A stretch of DNA of 64,000 nucleotides, from the NCBI GenBank assembly GCA_020444515.1, contig JAHLKX010000008.1, positions 1-64,000 on the forward strand. Reading direction: 5' to 3'. The DNA comes from Bacteroidota bacterium (GTDB lineage: Bacteria; Bacteroidota; Bacteroidia; Bacteroidales; JAADJA01). The notes beneath the pieces were generated by a model that did no database searches, had not been told where the DNA came from, and worked only from the letters and a program-made list of their open reading frames with translations. Positions 28,173 through 37,477 of this stretch are shown piece after piece. The position numbers were made by a program, and so were the translations under genes. Each line of letters begins with the position of its first letter. Position 1 is the stretch's first letter.

Positions 28173-28301
28173 ACGCTGGTAACTGCATTCTGGAATAAAA
28201 GTATCAAAAAAAAATGAGTATGTGAATAACGATGAATATCAGTGTTTGTGACTATGCCCACCTAATTTAAAGGGTGAGATTTAGAAATTAAATAAATAAC
28301 A

Positions 28302-28309
28302 TACTTTTG
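28302..28309 (+). promoter_or_regulatory. Promoter -7 element upstream of the GpsA-like gene
   Basis: TACTTTTG, an exact match to TAnnTTTG, lies 21 bases before the ATG at 28331. This spacing gives a very short leader and argues against the TTG at 28325 as start. No good -33 element is visible. Confidence 0.5.
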
Positions 28310-28330
28310 TAAAAATCGATTGCATTGACA

Positions 28331-29314
28331 ATGAACACTCCATCCATCACCATCATCGGTGCCGGTTCTATCGGCACTGCACTGGGAAATATCATCGCTC
28401 GCAAAAGGGAGAAGGAAATTTTTTTGTATTCGATAGAGCAGGATGTGGTTGATTCCATCAATCAGAAAAGGCTGAACGAAAAATATTTCCCGAATATCAA
28501 ACTGGCCAAATTCCTAAAAGCTTCTGCTGACCCGGAGATCCTGCATGATGCTGACATTGTTTTCCTGGCCATTCCTTCCAATGTAACGGTAGATTATGTA
28601 TTGGAACATCGGCCATACATTAAAAAAGATGCCATTCTATTGAATATGGCCAAGGGTTTCAGCCGCGAACAAAATACCATCACCGAAGCCTTGAGCAGCA
28701 AAATTGCAAATCCCGTTTGTTCTTTCAAAGGACCGACCTTTGCTAGGGAACTGATCAACAAACTACCGACGGCATTTACCCTTGGATCAAAAGACCCCAC
28801 GCATTACGCTCTTTTTAAAGGTATATTTTCAGATACGCCCATCCATATCGACTTTTCAACAGATGTTAAGGGTGTTGAGGTGTTGAGCATTTTAAAAAAT
28901 ATTTATGCCATTGCCATGGGTATTGTGGATGCCCATTTCAACTCTCCAAACTTGCGCTTCTTATTTCTGACCCGCGCTTTTAATGAAATGAAGAACATCC
29001 TGATTCGGTATGGTGGAAAAGCCGAAACCATGTTCAATTATTGCGGTTATGGCGATTTTACGCTGACAGCCCTCAACGACCTGAGCCGAAACCGAACCCT
29101 GGGATTGCTCATCGGGAAAGGATTTTTTACCGATGACATATCCGACAAGGTCGTTTTGGAAGGCAAAATAGCCGTCAATGTATTCTGTGAGGAAATTTCC
29201 CAAACCAATTCTGTTGAATGTACTTATCCCATTATAGGGGAATTATACAAACTTTTCAATGGAGAATATAAAATCTCTGAATTTGTAAGCAACATAATCC
29301 GCAGTGATAATTAA
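28331..29314 (+). CDS. gpsA: NAD(P)H-dependent glycerol-3-phosphate dehydrogenase-like protein (divergent GpsA)
   Basis: A protein of 327 residues with the Rossmann motif ITIIGAGSIGTALGN at the start and the GpsA landmarks KGPTFARELINKLPTAFTLGS, GVEVLSILKNIYAIAMGI (with the catalytic lysine) and GYGDFTLTALNDLSRNRTLG. GpsA reduces dihydroxyacetone phosphate to glycerol 3-phosphate for phospholipid synthesis. Several normally strict positions differ: GVEVLSILKN in place of the usual GVELxGALKN, and NYCGYGDF in place of xxAGLGDL. It may therefore be a diverged paralogue with another substrate. The ATG at 28331 is preferred over a TTG two codons upstream. Its 3' end overlaps the convergent glycosyltransferase gene by 4 bases. 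Confidence 0.75.
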   Translation: MNTPSITIIGAGSIGTALGNIIARKREKEIFLYSIEQDVVDSINQKRLNEKYFPNIKLAKFLKASADPEILHDADIVFLAIPSNVTVDYVLEHRPYIKKDAILLNMAKGFSREQNTITEALSSKIANPVCSFKGPTFARELINKLPTAFTLGSKDPTHYALFKGIFSDTPIHIDFSTDVKGVEVLSILKNIYAIAMGIVDAHFNSPNLRFLFLTRAFNEMKNILIRYGGKAETMFNYCGYGDFTLTALNDLSRNRTLGLLIGKGFFTDDISDKVVLEGKIAVNVFCEEISQTNSVECTYPIIGELYKLFNGEYKISEFVSNIIRSDN

Positions 29315-30609
29315 TCAACCATTTCATTCAGAACGTTTATGAGGCTCCCGGTCAGATTGCGACGGGTAAACTCCGAAAGATGTTTTCCTTCTACTTTTAA
29401 GGTACCCTTCTGGTATTGGATATAATAGTTGCGCAGCGCCACTTTAAGTCCGGTCAAATCCTGGTAATCATATACGAGGCCTGTATCGGTATAACCCAGG
29501 ATGGAAGCTGCATCTCCATCAGTTGGGCCAATGCAAAGGACCGGTCTTCCGGTATTGATGTATTCAAAAATCTTTCCGGTCACCACCATACCAGCATTGG
29601 GCGTATTGTTGATCACCAGTAAAAGCACCTGGGCCTGGTGTTGCAGTGCGATCACTTCATCATGCGGCAAGTAGGCAATGTATTTGGTATACTGATCAAG
29701 GTCGAGTTTGGAAATGGTCTCTTTGACTGAATAGTCAACCTGTCCGATCAATTTGATCTCCAGATGGGTCGCTATCGAAGGTTCTTCTTTTAATAGTTCA
29801 TGAATGGCCTGCCACAAAATTACTGGATTTCGCGCCGGCACCATCGACCCGATGTGTGCAATGGAAAATGTCTGATCCATCAAATGATTATCTTTACCTA
29901 GATCCTCTTCATCAAATCCATTGGTAATAACGTCATAATCCCGGTTGAGGATTGTTTTAAAATCTTTTGCCATGCCATGACTAACAACCACTACCCTGCT
30001 GGCCTTTTCAAGAACCTGCTGCTCCATTTCATGATGCTTCCTGTCACTGCTTTTCGTAAGCATTAAATCTTTATAAAAATCAATGTTGGTCCATGGATCG
30101 CGAAAATCAGCCAGCCATGGTATTTTTGTCGATTGAGCTGCGTTTTTGGCAATGAGGTGCATGCTGTGTGGCGGCCCTGTAGAAATGATAACGTCGGTTG
30201 GATTATCATGCAGCCAGTCAACCAGAAAGTTTATCGAAGGTTTGATCCAGAATTTCCGGGCATCCGGAATGAAAAAATTACCCCGGATCCAAACCGCTAT
30301 TTTCTCCGTCAGGGAAGATTTTTTCTTTTCCGTCAGGAAACCGGCCTTGATATGATCATTTTTCTTTCTGCCAACAAAGCGTTTATAGGCGGTATAAGGC
30401 TCCCGAATGGGCGTTTTCAGCACCCATAAGTCTTTCGGGATATCACTTAATAATGAAGCATCCAATGCTGGTGCTTCCGGATTTTCGGGAGTATAGACAA
30501 TGGGTTCCCAACCGAATTCACGCAGATATTTTACAAATTTCAACCATCGCTGAACCCCGGCCCCTCCACTGGGAGGCCAGTAATATGTTATAATGAGGGC
30601 TTTTTTCAT
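29311..30609 (-). CDS. Glycosyltransferase family 4 protein
   Basis: A GT-B fold glycosyltransferase of 432 residues. The N terminus MKKALIITYYWPPSGGAGVQ is the usual opening of this Bacteroidota group, with the glycine-rich loop for the acceptor side. The C-terminal half has IAHIGSMVPARNP, the DEVIALQHQAQVLLL segment and GMVVTGKIFEYINTGRPVL, corresponding to the donor-binding E-x-Y region. The ATG overlaps the stop of the YfhO gene (ATGA, 30606-30609), so translation is coupled. It is the last gene of the DUF4834-yfhO-GT operon, which suggests work on a cell-envelope glycan together with YfhO. The donor and acceptor are unknown. Confidence 0.87.
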   Translation of the reverse strand: MKKALIITYYWPPSGGAGVQRWLKFVKYLREFGWEPIVYTPENPEAPALDASLLSDIPKDLWVLKTPIREPYTAYKRFVGRKKNDHIKAGFLTEKKKSSLTEKIAVWIRGNFFIPDARKFWIKPSINFLVDWLHDNPTDVIISTGPPHSMHLIAKNAAQSTKIPWLADFRDPWTNIDFYKDLMLTKSSDRKHHEMEQQVLEKASRVVVVSHGMAKDFKTILNRDYDVITNGFDEEDLGKDNHLMDQTFSIAHIGSMVPARNPVILWQAIHELLKEEPSIATHLEIKLIGQVDYSVKETISKLDLDQYTKYIAYLPHDEVIALQHQAQVLLLVINNTPNAGMVVTGKIFEYINTGRPVLCIGPTDGDAASILGYTDTGLVYDYQDLTGLKVALRNYYIQYQKGTLKVEGKHLSEFTRRNLTGSLINVLNEMVD

Positions 30610-33044
30610 GCCTCTTTTCTAAAATATTTGCGTATTTCCATCCCGGCATATCCCAATACGATCAGTATGAGGAGCAGGCTGCTGGCAAAGGATATCTTTT
30701 CACCAACATAATAAACCTGGGGTTCAAATTTAAATTCGACCAGGTGTTTGCCTGCCGGAACGATCATGGCCCTGAGCACATAATTGACCCGGAAATGCGG
30801 AACTTTTTCACCATCAACATAGGCATTCCAGCCTTTGTCATAATATATCTCAGAGAACACAGCCAGTTGATCCTTTTTAGTATTGGATTGGTATTTCAAA
30901 TCATTGGGTTGATATTCGATCAATTGAATGGCTGCCATTGAATCAAGCTGTGGTGTAAAACCTCCCAGGTATTTTTCAAACCGTTTATCGATAATAGCTG
31001 TTTTGGCCGGATCAAAATCGGTGAGGGCTGCCAGCTCCTGATCGGCATTATCCACCCATTTGATCTCCGGCACAAACCATGCATTGCCCAGAGCTCCCAT
31101 ATTGGGTGTTACACTTGGTCGGTTACCCTGATCCGGTTGAATGATATACCGGGTGTTGAGCATATTCAAAACCTGGATATTGAAATCCTTTTGTATTTGA
31201 TGTTCATACAATTCCTGGTAACGCCTTAACTTGGCTCCATGATAACCCCCAATAGATTTATGAAAATAAGAGGTACTGGCATCGGCAAAAGGATCAACAG
31301 TCAAATTCAGTACCCTGTAATTGGGATCCGTATCTTTCAGGATCAATTGATCTGCCTTGGTAGGCTGATATGGTTTTTCCATCCTGGATTTATTCACAAA
31401 ATCCTCATTGTCGAGGTAACGTTTGTTAACGGGCCACATATCCACCAGGATAAATAACGTGATCAGTGCAAAGACATAGGACTTTTTAAGCTTTCCGATA
31501 ATGAATGCCCAGATGACACCGGCTGATAACAAAATAAAAATGAGGGACCGCAGTGCATCAATCCGCAACATTTCTTTGCGATCGGTTATGAGGGCATCCA
31601 TGAGCCATCCGGGAAAACTCTTGCTGTAAGACACATCGTTGGGCCCTGAAAAATTAAAAAACAACCCGGGCAGGATCACAAATAAGAGTGCAAAACCACC
31701 CACCACATAAACCGAAAGTTTCAATGCTTTTAATAGTTCTGCCTTTTCAAATTTTTGTCTGAACACTTCATTTAAAGCGACAAAAGCCAGCAATGGGATT
31801 GTTATTTCGGCAATGACCAGGGTCATTGAAACTGCCCTGAACTTGTTATATCCCGGGAAGTAATGCAGAAAAAAATCGGTAAAGGGCTGGAAATTTTTAC
31901 CCCAGGCCAGTAAAATCGACAAAATAGTACCAGCCAGCAGCCACCATTTTAAATTCCCTTTCATGAGGATCAAACCAAATACGAACAGGAAAAAGACGAT
32001 AGCACCCACATACACCGGCCCGGAAGTAAAAGGTTGTGTCCCCCAGTAGGTTGGCATCCCTTTCAATAATTCTCTGATTTGGTTTTGCGGAACCTGGTTT
32101 TGGCGGAGCACCTTTCCCACTTCTGAATTTTCACCCAGTTTGCCACTGGAGGAACCTCCATGAAAGTTAGGAATCAACAAGGTACCGGTTTCTGCAATAC
32201 CATAGCTCCATTGGGTTGCATAATCCTTATCAAGACCGGATGTTCTGTTACCTTCTTCCGTAGTCAGTTCCGACTTACCCCTGATGGTTTCCTTACCATA
32301 TTCATAGGTAGCCCAAAGACTGGTGATGTTGGTCATCACGCCGAGTAAGGAAGCAACTGCCACAATAGCCGTGGCTTTCAGGAAATGTGAATATTCCTTT
32401 TGTCGAATGGCAGATACCAATTCCGTAATTCCCAGTACCAAAATGAGGAGTCCGAGGTAATAGGTGATCTGTGGGTGACCTGCTTGTATTTCCAACGCCA
32501 TGAACAACAAGGTAAGAATCCCGCCCAACCAGTATTTACCCCGATAACTGAGGATGACACCAGCCAGGAATGGCGCCATATAGGCAATGGCATGTGCTTT
32601 TGAATTGTGGCCTGCTTCCAGGATGATAAAGAAATAGGAAGAAAATCCATAGGCAATGGCACCCGCCATGCTGATCCAGGGATTGACACGTAAGGCAATC
32701 ATCAGAATGAAAAATCCCAGCATATACAGGAAAACCCAGTCGGCCGGACGGGGAAGGCCAAGTCGCAGTATTTTATCAACATATTGTACCAGGTTACCTT
32801 TGTATTTTACAGAGATCTGATAGGCCGGCATTCCTCCAAACATGGAGTTGGTCCAGAGTGGTTCCTGCCCCGTTTTTTCCCTGAAATCAACAATCTCTTT
32901 CGACATGCCCTTGTGACGGATGATATCATCCTGTCGCAGTTTTTTGCCCTCTAGCAAGGGACTCAAATAACCCAGTGAGAGAATGAGAAAAATAATGATA
33001 GGTACCACAAAGGATATTACATTTTTAACCTGGAATTTGCTCAT
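30606..33044 (-). CDS. YfhO family multi-pass membrane protein
   Basis: An inner-membrane protein of 812 residues, with a dozen or more hydrophobic segments from residue 10 to about 530 and a C-terminal soluble part with the YfhO hallmark YYDKGWNAYVDGEKV and the PAGKHLVEFKF strand pattern. The family is related to GT-C glycosyltransferases; in Firmicutes YfhO is needed for glycosylation of lipoteichoic acid. Bacteroidota copies are poorly studied. Landmarks include LEGKKLRQDDIIRHKG after the first segment and EAGHNSKAHAIAYMAPF. Both ends overlap their neighbours by 4 bases (DUF4834 upstream, GT4 downstream), which indicates one translationally coupled operon. Confidence 0.88.
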   Translation of the reverse strand: MSKFQVKNVISFVVPIIIFLILSLGYLSPLLEGKKLRQDDIIRHKGMSKEIVDFREKTGQEPLWTNSMFGGMPAYQISVKYKGNLVQYVDKILRLGLPRPADWVFLYMLGFFILMIALRVNPWISMAGAIAYGFSSYFFIILEAGHNSKAHAIAYMAPFLAGVILSYRGKYWLGGILTLLFMALEIQAGHPQITYYLGLLILVLGITELVSAIRQKEYSHFLKATAIVAVASLLGVMTNITSLWATYEYGKETIRGKSELTTEEGNRTSGLDKDYATQWSYGIAETGTLLIPNFHGGSSSGKLGENSEVGKVLRQNQVPQNQIRELLKGMPTYWGTQPFTSGPVYVGAIVFFLFVFGLILMKGNLKWWLLAGTILSILLAWGKNFQPFTDFFLHYFPGYNKFRAVSMTLVIAEITIPLLAFVALNEVFRQKFEKAELLKALKLSVYVVGGFALLFVILPGLFFNFSGPNDVSYSKSFPGWLMDALITDRKEMLRIDALRSLIFILLSAGVIWAFIIGKLKKSYVFALITLFILVDMWPVNKRYLDNEDFVNKSRMEKPYQPTKADQLILKDTDPNYRVLNLTVDPFADASTSYFHKSIGGYHGAKLRRYQELYEHQIQKDFNIQVLNMLNTRYIIQPDQGNRPSVTPNMGALGNAWFVPEIKWVDNADQELAALTDFDPAKTAIIDKRFEKYLGGFTPQLDSMAAIQLIEYQPNDLKYQSNTKKDQLAVFSEIYYDKGWNAYVDGEKVPHFRVNYVLRAMIVPAGKHLVEFKFEPQVYYVGEKISFASSLLLILIVLGYAGMEIRKYFRKEA

Positions 33045-33304
33045 GATTTCGATGCGTTTGATTTTTCATCATTTATTTCTTCATAATCAACATATTCACC
33101 CAACGAATCCGTGGAACCCTTTTTCTCCTGTGTGTAATCAATATGGATCTCGCCATTTTTCCGTTGCCTTTGTTCTGTTTGTTGGTATTGTTTTTGGGAT
33201 TTCCTGATAAAATACCGCAGTAACAAGGGCATCACATATCGCATAAACAACTTGATGAGATAATAGGCGATAATGATAATCAGGATGGTACGGAGCAGTT
33301 GCAT
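33041..33304 (-). CDS. DUF4834 family small membrane protein
   Basis: A small protein of 87 residues from the ATG at 33302-33304. A hydrophobic segment (LLRTILIIIIAYYLIKLFMR) is followed by a basic stretch and an acidic C-terminal tail (DYTQEKKGSTDSLGEYVDYE), the layout of the Bacteroidota DUF4834 family of unknown function. Longer versions can be read from an ATG at 33334 or a GTG at 33355, but a perfect -7 promoter element at 33360-33367 puts the transcript start at about 33354, which excludes the GTG. The gene overlaps yfhO by 4 bases and leads that operon, so a role in glycan or envelope assembly is inferred. Confidence 0.8.
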   Translation of the reverse strand: MQLLRTILIIIIAYYLIKLFMRYVMPLLLRYFIRKSQKQYQQTEQRQRKNGEIHIDYTQEKKGSTDSLGEYVDYEEINDEKSNASKS

Positions 33305-33359
33305 AAAATTCTCTGAATGTGAATAATGTGTCATTTCCGGCAACCAAGGTTGCACAGGG

Positions 33360-33367
33360 CAAAAGTA
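33360..33367 (-). promoter_or_regulatory. Promoter -7 element for the DUF4834-yfhO-GT operon
   Basis: Read on the minus strand this is TACTTTTG, an exact TAnnTTTG match. The leader to the ATG at 33304 would be about 50 bases. A -33 TTG was not found at the expected place. Confidence 0.55.
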
Positions 33368-33406
33368 GAATAAATCTTTGAAATGAAGGCTTGCACAGGT
33401 TAAACA

Positions 33407-33437
33407 AAAAGGAGGCGACTTACAGTCACCTCCTTTT
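33407..33437 (-). terminator. Intrinsic terminator of rpmH
   Basis: On the minus strand GGAGGTGACT, a 3-base loop and AGTCGCCTCC form a 10-bp stem with one G-U pair, extended by A-U pairs and followed by a U-rich tract. It begins about 30 bases after the rpmH stop. On the plus strand the same position would be a C-A mismatch, so the minus-strand direction is favoured. Confidence 0.85.
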
Positions 33438-33466
33438 GATTATATCATTGTATCCGGAAGGATTTT

Positions 33467-33625
33467 TTATCTCTTATCAAGTTTTTCGTCAGAAACGGTT
33501 AACTTTTTACGGCCTTTAGCACGACGTAAAGCCAACACCTTACGGCCATTTTTTGAGGCCATGCGCGCCCTGAATCCATGCTTGTTCGTTCTTTTTCGTC
33601 TTGAAGGTTGAAATGTACGTTTCAT
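33467..33625 (-). CDS. rpmH: 50S ribosomal protein L34
   Basis: A 52-residue reading frame on the minus strand encodes L34, a small basic protein of the large ribosomal subunit. The start [20 protein letters not shown] and the [19 protein letters not shown] core are the conserved sequence of this family across bacteria. The C terminus ...[11 protein letters not shown] is the slightly longer Bacteroidota version. It starts with ATG at 33623-33625. It has its own near-perfect promoter (33648-33678) and its own terminator (33407-33437), so it is a single-gene transcript here. The usual rnpA and dnaA neighbours are absent from the vicinity. Confidence 0.98.
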   Translation of the reverse strand: MKRTFQPSRRKRTNKHGFRARMASKNGRKVLALRRAKGRKKLTVSDEKLDKR

Positions 33626-33949
33626 CTTACATTAATTTTTGGGAGTGCAAAAGTAGGGCATTTTTTTTGAAATGCAAACAAATTTAAAAAATTATTCTGT
33701 AAATATTTCTGTTTCCTGGCTTCGATTCCTTTATGGTATAAAATATATATGAAATGATATCACTTTTCGGGCTCGGCTCATAAATAATCTCCACTTTGAC
33801 TGCATCAATTCGATTAAACATGTTCATCAGATTATTTATTTCATTCAAGCAAATCAGTATTAAACTGGTGTCAAAATAAACCATTTTTATTAAAGTGACT
33901 AAAGTATGTCATCAAACTTTTATTAGTTTTGCCGAAAATGACAGGTATC
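33626..33949. other. AT-rich intergenic region between rpmH and the YqiA-like gene
   Basis: Apart from the rpmH promoter at its left end, nothing certain was found in these 324 bases. A 66-codon minus-strand frame at 33684-33884 is open, but it has no recognisable domain, no promoter and an AT-rich composition, so it is not called as a gene. Confidence 0.6.
33648..33678 (-). promoter_or_regulatory. Bacteroidota-type promoter of rpmH
   Basis: On the minus strand TTTG (33678-33675), 19 bases and TACTTTTG (33655-33648) match both halves of the Bacteroidota sigma consensus with the usual spacing. Transcription would begin near 33641, about 16 bases before the ATG. Confidence 0.8.
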
Positions 33950-34450
33950 ATGAAAACACTTTATTTACACGGACTCGATAGCCACCCTACGCCAGAGAAA
34001 AACAAGATCATGAAAGATGCCGGACTTGAACTGACGGCCCTTCATATCAATTATCGCGAAAAACTTGGCGTTTATGAAACCATGAAAGATACGGCCCTTC
34101 GGAAAAATATTGAATTCATTATTGGAAGTTCTTTGGGGGGATACATAGGTAACATTCTGGCCGAGGACCTGGGTTTACCCTGCCTGCTTTTCAACCCGGC
34201 CATGCATTATAAAGATGTGTTTTATTCAAAGATGCCGGAAATAACAAAACCGAAATGCCCCAAACGATTTATTGTGCTGGGATTACACGATGAAAACATC
34301 AATCCCAACTACACATTAAAAGTTTTTTCTGAAAAAGGCTGTAAAGGAATTGATCAGCGAATCATCACTGCACATTGGCTCAGTCATGAAATTGATCCGC
34401 GGACCTTTGAAGAAATGGTCAACTGGGCCGTTACCAGCTTACGCAAATAA
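33950..34450 (+). CDS. YqiA/YcfP-like alpha/beta-fold hydrolase
   Basis: A small cytoplasmic hydrolase-like protein of 166 residues. It starts MKTLYLHGLDSHPTPEKNK (the LYLHG strand and oxyanion loop of the YqiA/UPF0227 family) and has the nucleophile elbow GSSLGGYIGN near residues 59-68. FNPAMHYKD is the family's NPA motif. A LGLHDENINP segment gives a probable acid residue, and AHWLSHEIDP a probable catalytic histidine. E. coli YqiA is an esterase acting on acyl-CoA and p-nitrophenyl esters; the physiological substrate is unclear. An ATG at 33938 and a TTG at 33929 are in frame upstream, but the sequence MKTLYLHG fits the family N terminus best. It is probably a single-gene unit. Confidence 0.78.
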   Translation: MKTLYLHGLDSHPTPEKNKIMKDAGLELTALHINYREKLGVYETMKDTALRKNIEFIIGSSLGGYIGNILAEDLGLPCLLFNPAMHYKDVFYSKMPEITKPKCPKRFIVLGLHDENINPNYTLKVFSEKGCKGIDQRIITAHWLSHEIDPRTFEEMVNWAVTSLRK

Positions 34451-34594
34451 TCATCATTAAACCGAGCGTTTGCAAATTATACTCTGCGAATTTCATAATT
34501 GCTAAATTGATCCTCCCCATTTAGCATCTTCCTTGAGGTAAATAAACTTAGCACAAACTTAAGGTAACAGGCTTCAACGAGAGACTTTTTTTCG

Positions 34595-34602
34595 TAATAT
34601 TG
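34595..34602 (+). promoter_or_regulatory. Candidate promoter -7 element of ppdK
   Basis: TAATATTG, followed by CACCCC, differs from TAnnTTTG at one base. It lies about 75 bases upstream of the ATG in an intergenic region with no other strong candidate. Confidence 0.35.
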
Positions 34603-34675
34603 CACCCCTGTTTTATAGCAGGGTAAAAAGCAGATTATCAATCATTAAGTTTTATATATATTAAAATATTTAGTT

Positions 34676-37459
34676 ATGGCTACGAAACATGTTTATACGT
34701 TTGGCGACAAACAAGCAGAAGGAAATGCCTCCATGAAGAATTTACTGGGTGGGAAGGGTGCCAACCTTGCCGAAATGAATTTGATCGGCGTTCCGGTTCC
34801 TCCGGGATTTACCATTACCACTGAAGTTTGTACATTATATTATTCCAAAGGCCGCGATCAGGTTGTTGAACTGATTAAACCGGAGGTTGAAGCTGCTGTC
34901 AAGAATATTGAAAATATTATGGGAACCCGCTTTGGCGACAAAGAAAATCCCTGCCTGATGTCAGTTCGATCAGGTGCCCGTGCTTCGATGCCGGGAATGA
35001 TGGACACCGTGCTTAATCTCGGACTGAATGACAGGGCTGTTGAAGGAATTGCCAAAAAAACAGGAAATGAACGTTTCGCATGGGACTCTTACCGCAGATT
35101 TGTTCAAATGTATGGCGATGTGGTCCTGGACCTGAAACCTGCTTCCAAAGAAGACATTGATCCATTCGAAGAGATCATCGATCAACTGAAAGAAGAAAAA
35201 GGTGTAAATCTGGATACGGAACTCACCACCGATGATCTGAAAGAACTTGTAAAACGTTTCAAAAAAGCAGTGAAGGATAATACTGGCAGAGATTTCCCGG
35301 AAGACCCCTGGGAACAATTGTGGGGCTCGGTCATGTCGGTATTTGGTAGCTGGATGAATAAACGGGCAATCCTCTATCGCAAACTTAACAATATCCCGGA
35401 TGAATGGGGAACTGCTGTTAACGTTCAGGCCATGGTATTTGGCAATATGGGCCAAAAGTCAGGTACCGGTGTCGCATTTACCCGTGACGCTGCTACCGGC
35501 GAGGATATCTTTAATGGTGAATACCTTATCAATGCTCAGGGAGAAGATGTTGTTGCCGGTATCAGGACCCCCCAACAAATCACCAAAGAAGGATCGATCC
35601 GCTGGGCCAAGCTGGCCAATGTTAGCGAAGAGGACCGGAAAAATAATTTTCCATCATTGGAAGAAGTGATGCCAACAGTTTACGAAGAGCTGGATAAAAC
35701 ACAGCAAAAACTGGAAGACCATTATGCTGATATGCAGGATCTCGAATTCACGATCCAGGATGAAAAACTCTGGTTGCTGCAAACAAGAAATGGTAAACGT
35801 ACCGGCGCTGCAATGGTAAAAATCGCAATGGATATGTTCAAAGCCAATAAAATTGATAAACAAACTGCTCTGATGCGCGTTGAGCCCAACAAACTGGATG
35901 AATTGCTTCATCCTGTTTTTGACACCAATGCCCTGAAAGCGGCTAAAGTTGTAGCTAAAGGATTGCCAGCATCACCGGGTGCTGCTACCGGACAGGTTGT
36001 ATTCCATGCGGATGAAGCAGAAGAATGGGCAGCAGACGGGAAACATGTGATCCTTGTCAGGATTGAAACCTCACCTGAAGATCTGAGTGGTATGAATGTC
36101 GCAAATGGTATCCTCACTGCTCGTGGTGGCATGACCTCCCACGCTGCGGTTGTAGCAAGAGGAATGGGTAAATGCTGTGTTTCGGGTGCAGGATCTGTTA
36201 AAATCAGTTATAAAGACAGGACCCTCACATCTGATGGCGTTACGTTTAAAGAAGGTGACTGGATTTCACTCAATGGAAGTACCGGTGAAGTATATGAAGG
36301 GAAAATACAAACACAGGAACCTGAACTCAGTGGTGATTTTGGTGAACTGATGGAAATGGCCGATTCTTTTGCTAAAATGAAAGTCAGAACAAACGCTGAT
36401 ACACCTCATGATTCAACTGTTGCCCGCGAATTCGGCGCACAAGGTATCGGACTGTGTCGTACTGAACACATGTTCTTCGGAGAAGGGAAAATTCAGGCCA
36501 TGCGTGAAATGATCCTGGCCAAAGATGTTGATGGCCGCAAAAAAGCCCTCGGTAAACTATTGCCCATCCAGCGTGAAGACTTTGAAGGTATTTTTGAAGC
36601 CATGCATGATCTCCCGGTAACGGTTCGTTTGCTGGATCCTCCATTGCATGAATTTGTTCCTCACGAAGAAAAAGAACAACAAGAAATGGCCGATCTCATG
36701 GGTATTTCTCTAAAAGAAGTTCAAGCCAAAATAGATGAATTGGCAGAATTTAACCCAATGCTCGGACATCGCGGATGCCGGCTTGGAAATACCTATCCTG
36801 AAATTTCAGAAATGCAGGCACGTGCCATCATTGAGGCTGCCATCAACCTGAAGAAAAAAGGCGTAAAGACCTATCCTGAGATCATGATCCCATTGACTGG
36901 TACGCTTGCTGAGATGAAAATGCAGGAAGATATCGTTAGGTCAACTGCAGAAAAGGTATTTGAAGAAACAGGAGAAAAAATAGATTATATGGTGGGTACA
37001 ATGATTGAAGTACCAAGGGCAGCGCTCACTGCTGACGAGATTGCAAAATCTGCTGAATTCTTCTCCTTTGGGACCAACGACCTCACCCAGATGACTTTTG
37101 GTTATTCAAGGGATGATGCCGGTAAATTCCTGCCGGTTTACCTCCAGAAAAACATCCTGAAAGTAGATCCTTTCCAGGCTCTTGACCAGGAAGGTGTGGG
37201 ACAATTGGTAAAAATGGCAGTTAAAAAAGGTCGTAAAACACGCAAAAATATCAAACTTGGTATTTGCGGTGAGCATGGTGGTGAACCTTCATCCGTTGAG
37301 TTTTGTCACCGGGTTGGTTTGAATTATGTTAGCTGTTCACCATACCGTGTGCCTATCGCAAGGCTAGCTGCAGCACAGGCTGTTGTTCGTAAGAAGATGG
37401 AAAAAGCAGCAAAAAAAGCGGCCAAAAAAGCAAAAAAGGCCAACAAAAAGAAAAAATAA
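34676..37459 (+). CDS. ppdK: Pyruvate, phosphate dikinase
   Basis: A protein of 927 residues that interconverts pyruvate, ATP and phosphate with PEP, AMP and PPi. The ATP-grasp domain begins at the N terminus (YTFGDK...NLLGGKGANLAEM). The phosphohistidine domain has GGMTSHAAVVARGMGK, with the swivelling His near residue 489. The C-terminal PEP/pyruvate barrel has GICGEHGGEPSS, with the catalytic Cys near residue 864. The enzyme normally ends soon after the PIARLAAAQA segment. Here a tail of about 22 residues made almost only of Lys and Ala follows (KKMEKAAKKAAKKAKKA...), which is unusual. A strong terminator follows and pckA lies next, so PEP and pyruvate metabolism genes are grouped, though in separate transcripts. 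Confidence 0.97.
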   Translation: MATKHVYTFGDKQAEGNASMKNLLGGKGANLAEMNLIGVPVPPGFTITTEVCTLYYSKGRDQVVELIKPEVEAAVKNIENIMGTRFGDKENPCLMSVRSGARASMPGMMDTVLNLGLNDRAVEGIAKKTGNERFAWDSYRRFVQMYGDVVLDLKPASKEDIDPFEEIIDQLKEEKGVNLDTELTTDDLKELVKRFKKAVKDNTGRDFPEDPWEQLWGSVMSVFGSWMNKRAILYRKLNNIPDEWGTAVNVQAMVFGNMGQKSGTGVAFTRDAATGEDIFNGEYLINAQGEDVVAGIRTPQQITKEGSIRWAKLANVSEEDRKNNFPSLEEVMPTVYEELDKTQQKLEDHYADMQDLEFTIQDEKLWLLQTRNGKRTGAAMVKIAMDMFKANKIDKQTALMRVEPNKLDELLHPVFDTNALKAAKVVAKGLPASPGAATGQVVFHADEAEEWAADGKHVILVRIETSPEDLSGMNVANGILTARGGMTSHAAVVARGMGKCCVSGAGSVKISYKDRTLTSDGVTFKEGDWISLNGSTGEVYEGKIQTQEPELSGDFGELMEMADSFAKMKVRTNADTPHDSTVAREFGAQGIGLCRTEHMFFGEGKIQAMREMILAKDVDGRKKALGKLLPIQREDFEGIFEAMHDLPVTVRLLDPPLHEFVPHEEKEQQEMADLMGISLKEVQAKIDELAEFNPMLGHRGCRLGNTYPEISEMQARAIIEAAINLKKKGVKTYPEIMIPLTGTLAEMKMQEDIVRSTAEKVFEETGEKIDYMVGTMIEVPRAALTADEIAKSAEFFSFGTNDLTQMTFGYSRDDAGKFLPVYLQKNILKVDPFQALDQEGVGQLVKMAVKKGRKTRKNIKLGICGEHGGEPSSVEFCHRVGLNYVSCSPYRVPIARLAAAQAVVRKKMEKAAKKAAKKAKKANKKKK

Positions 37460-37477
37460 AAACCAGTCAATAATTTT

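Noticed and set aside
33684..33884. A 66-codon open frame on the minus strand between rpmH and the YqiA-like gene
   Set aside because: The composition is AT-rich, no domain or signal peptide is seen, no promoter element matches it, and its sequence could be open by chance. Not called as a gene.
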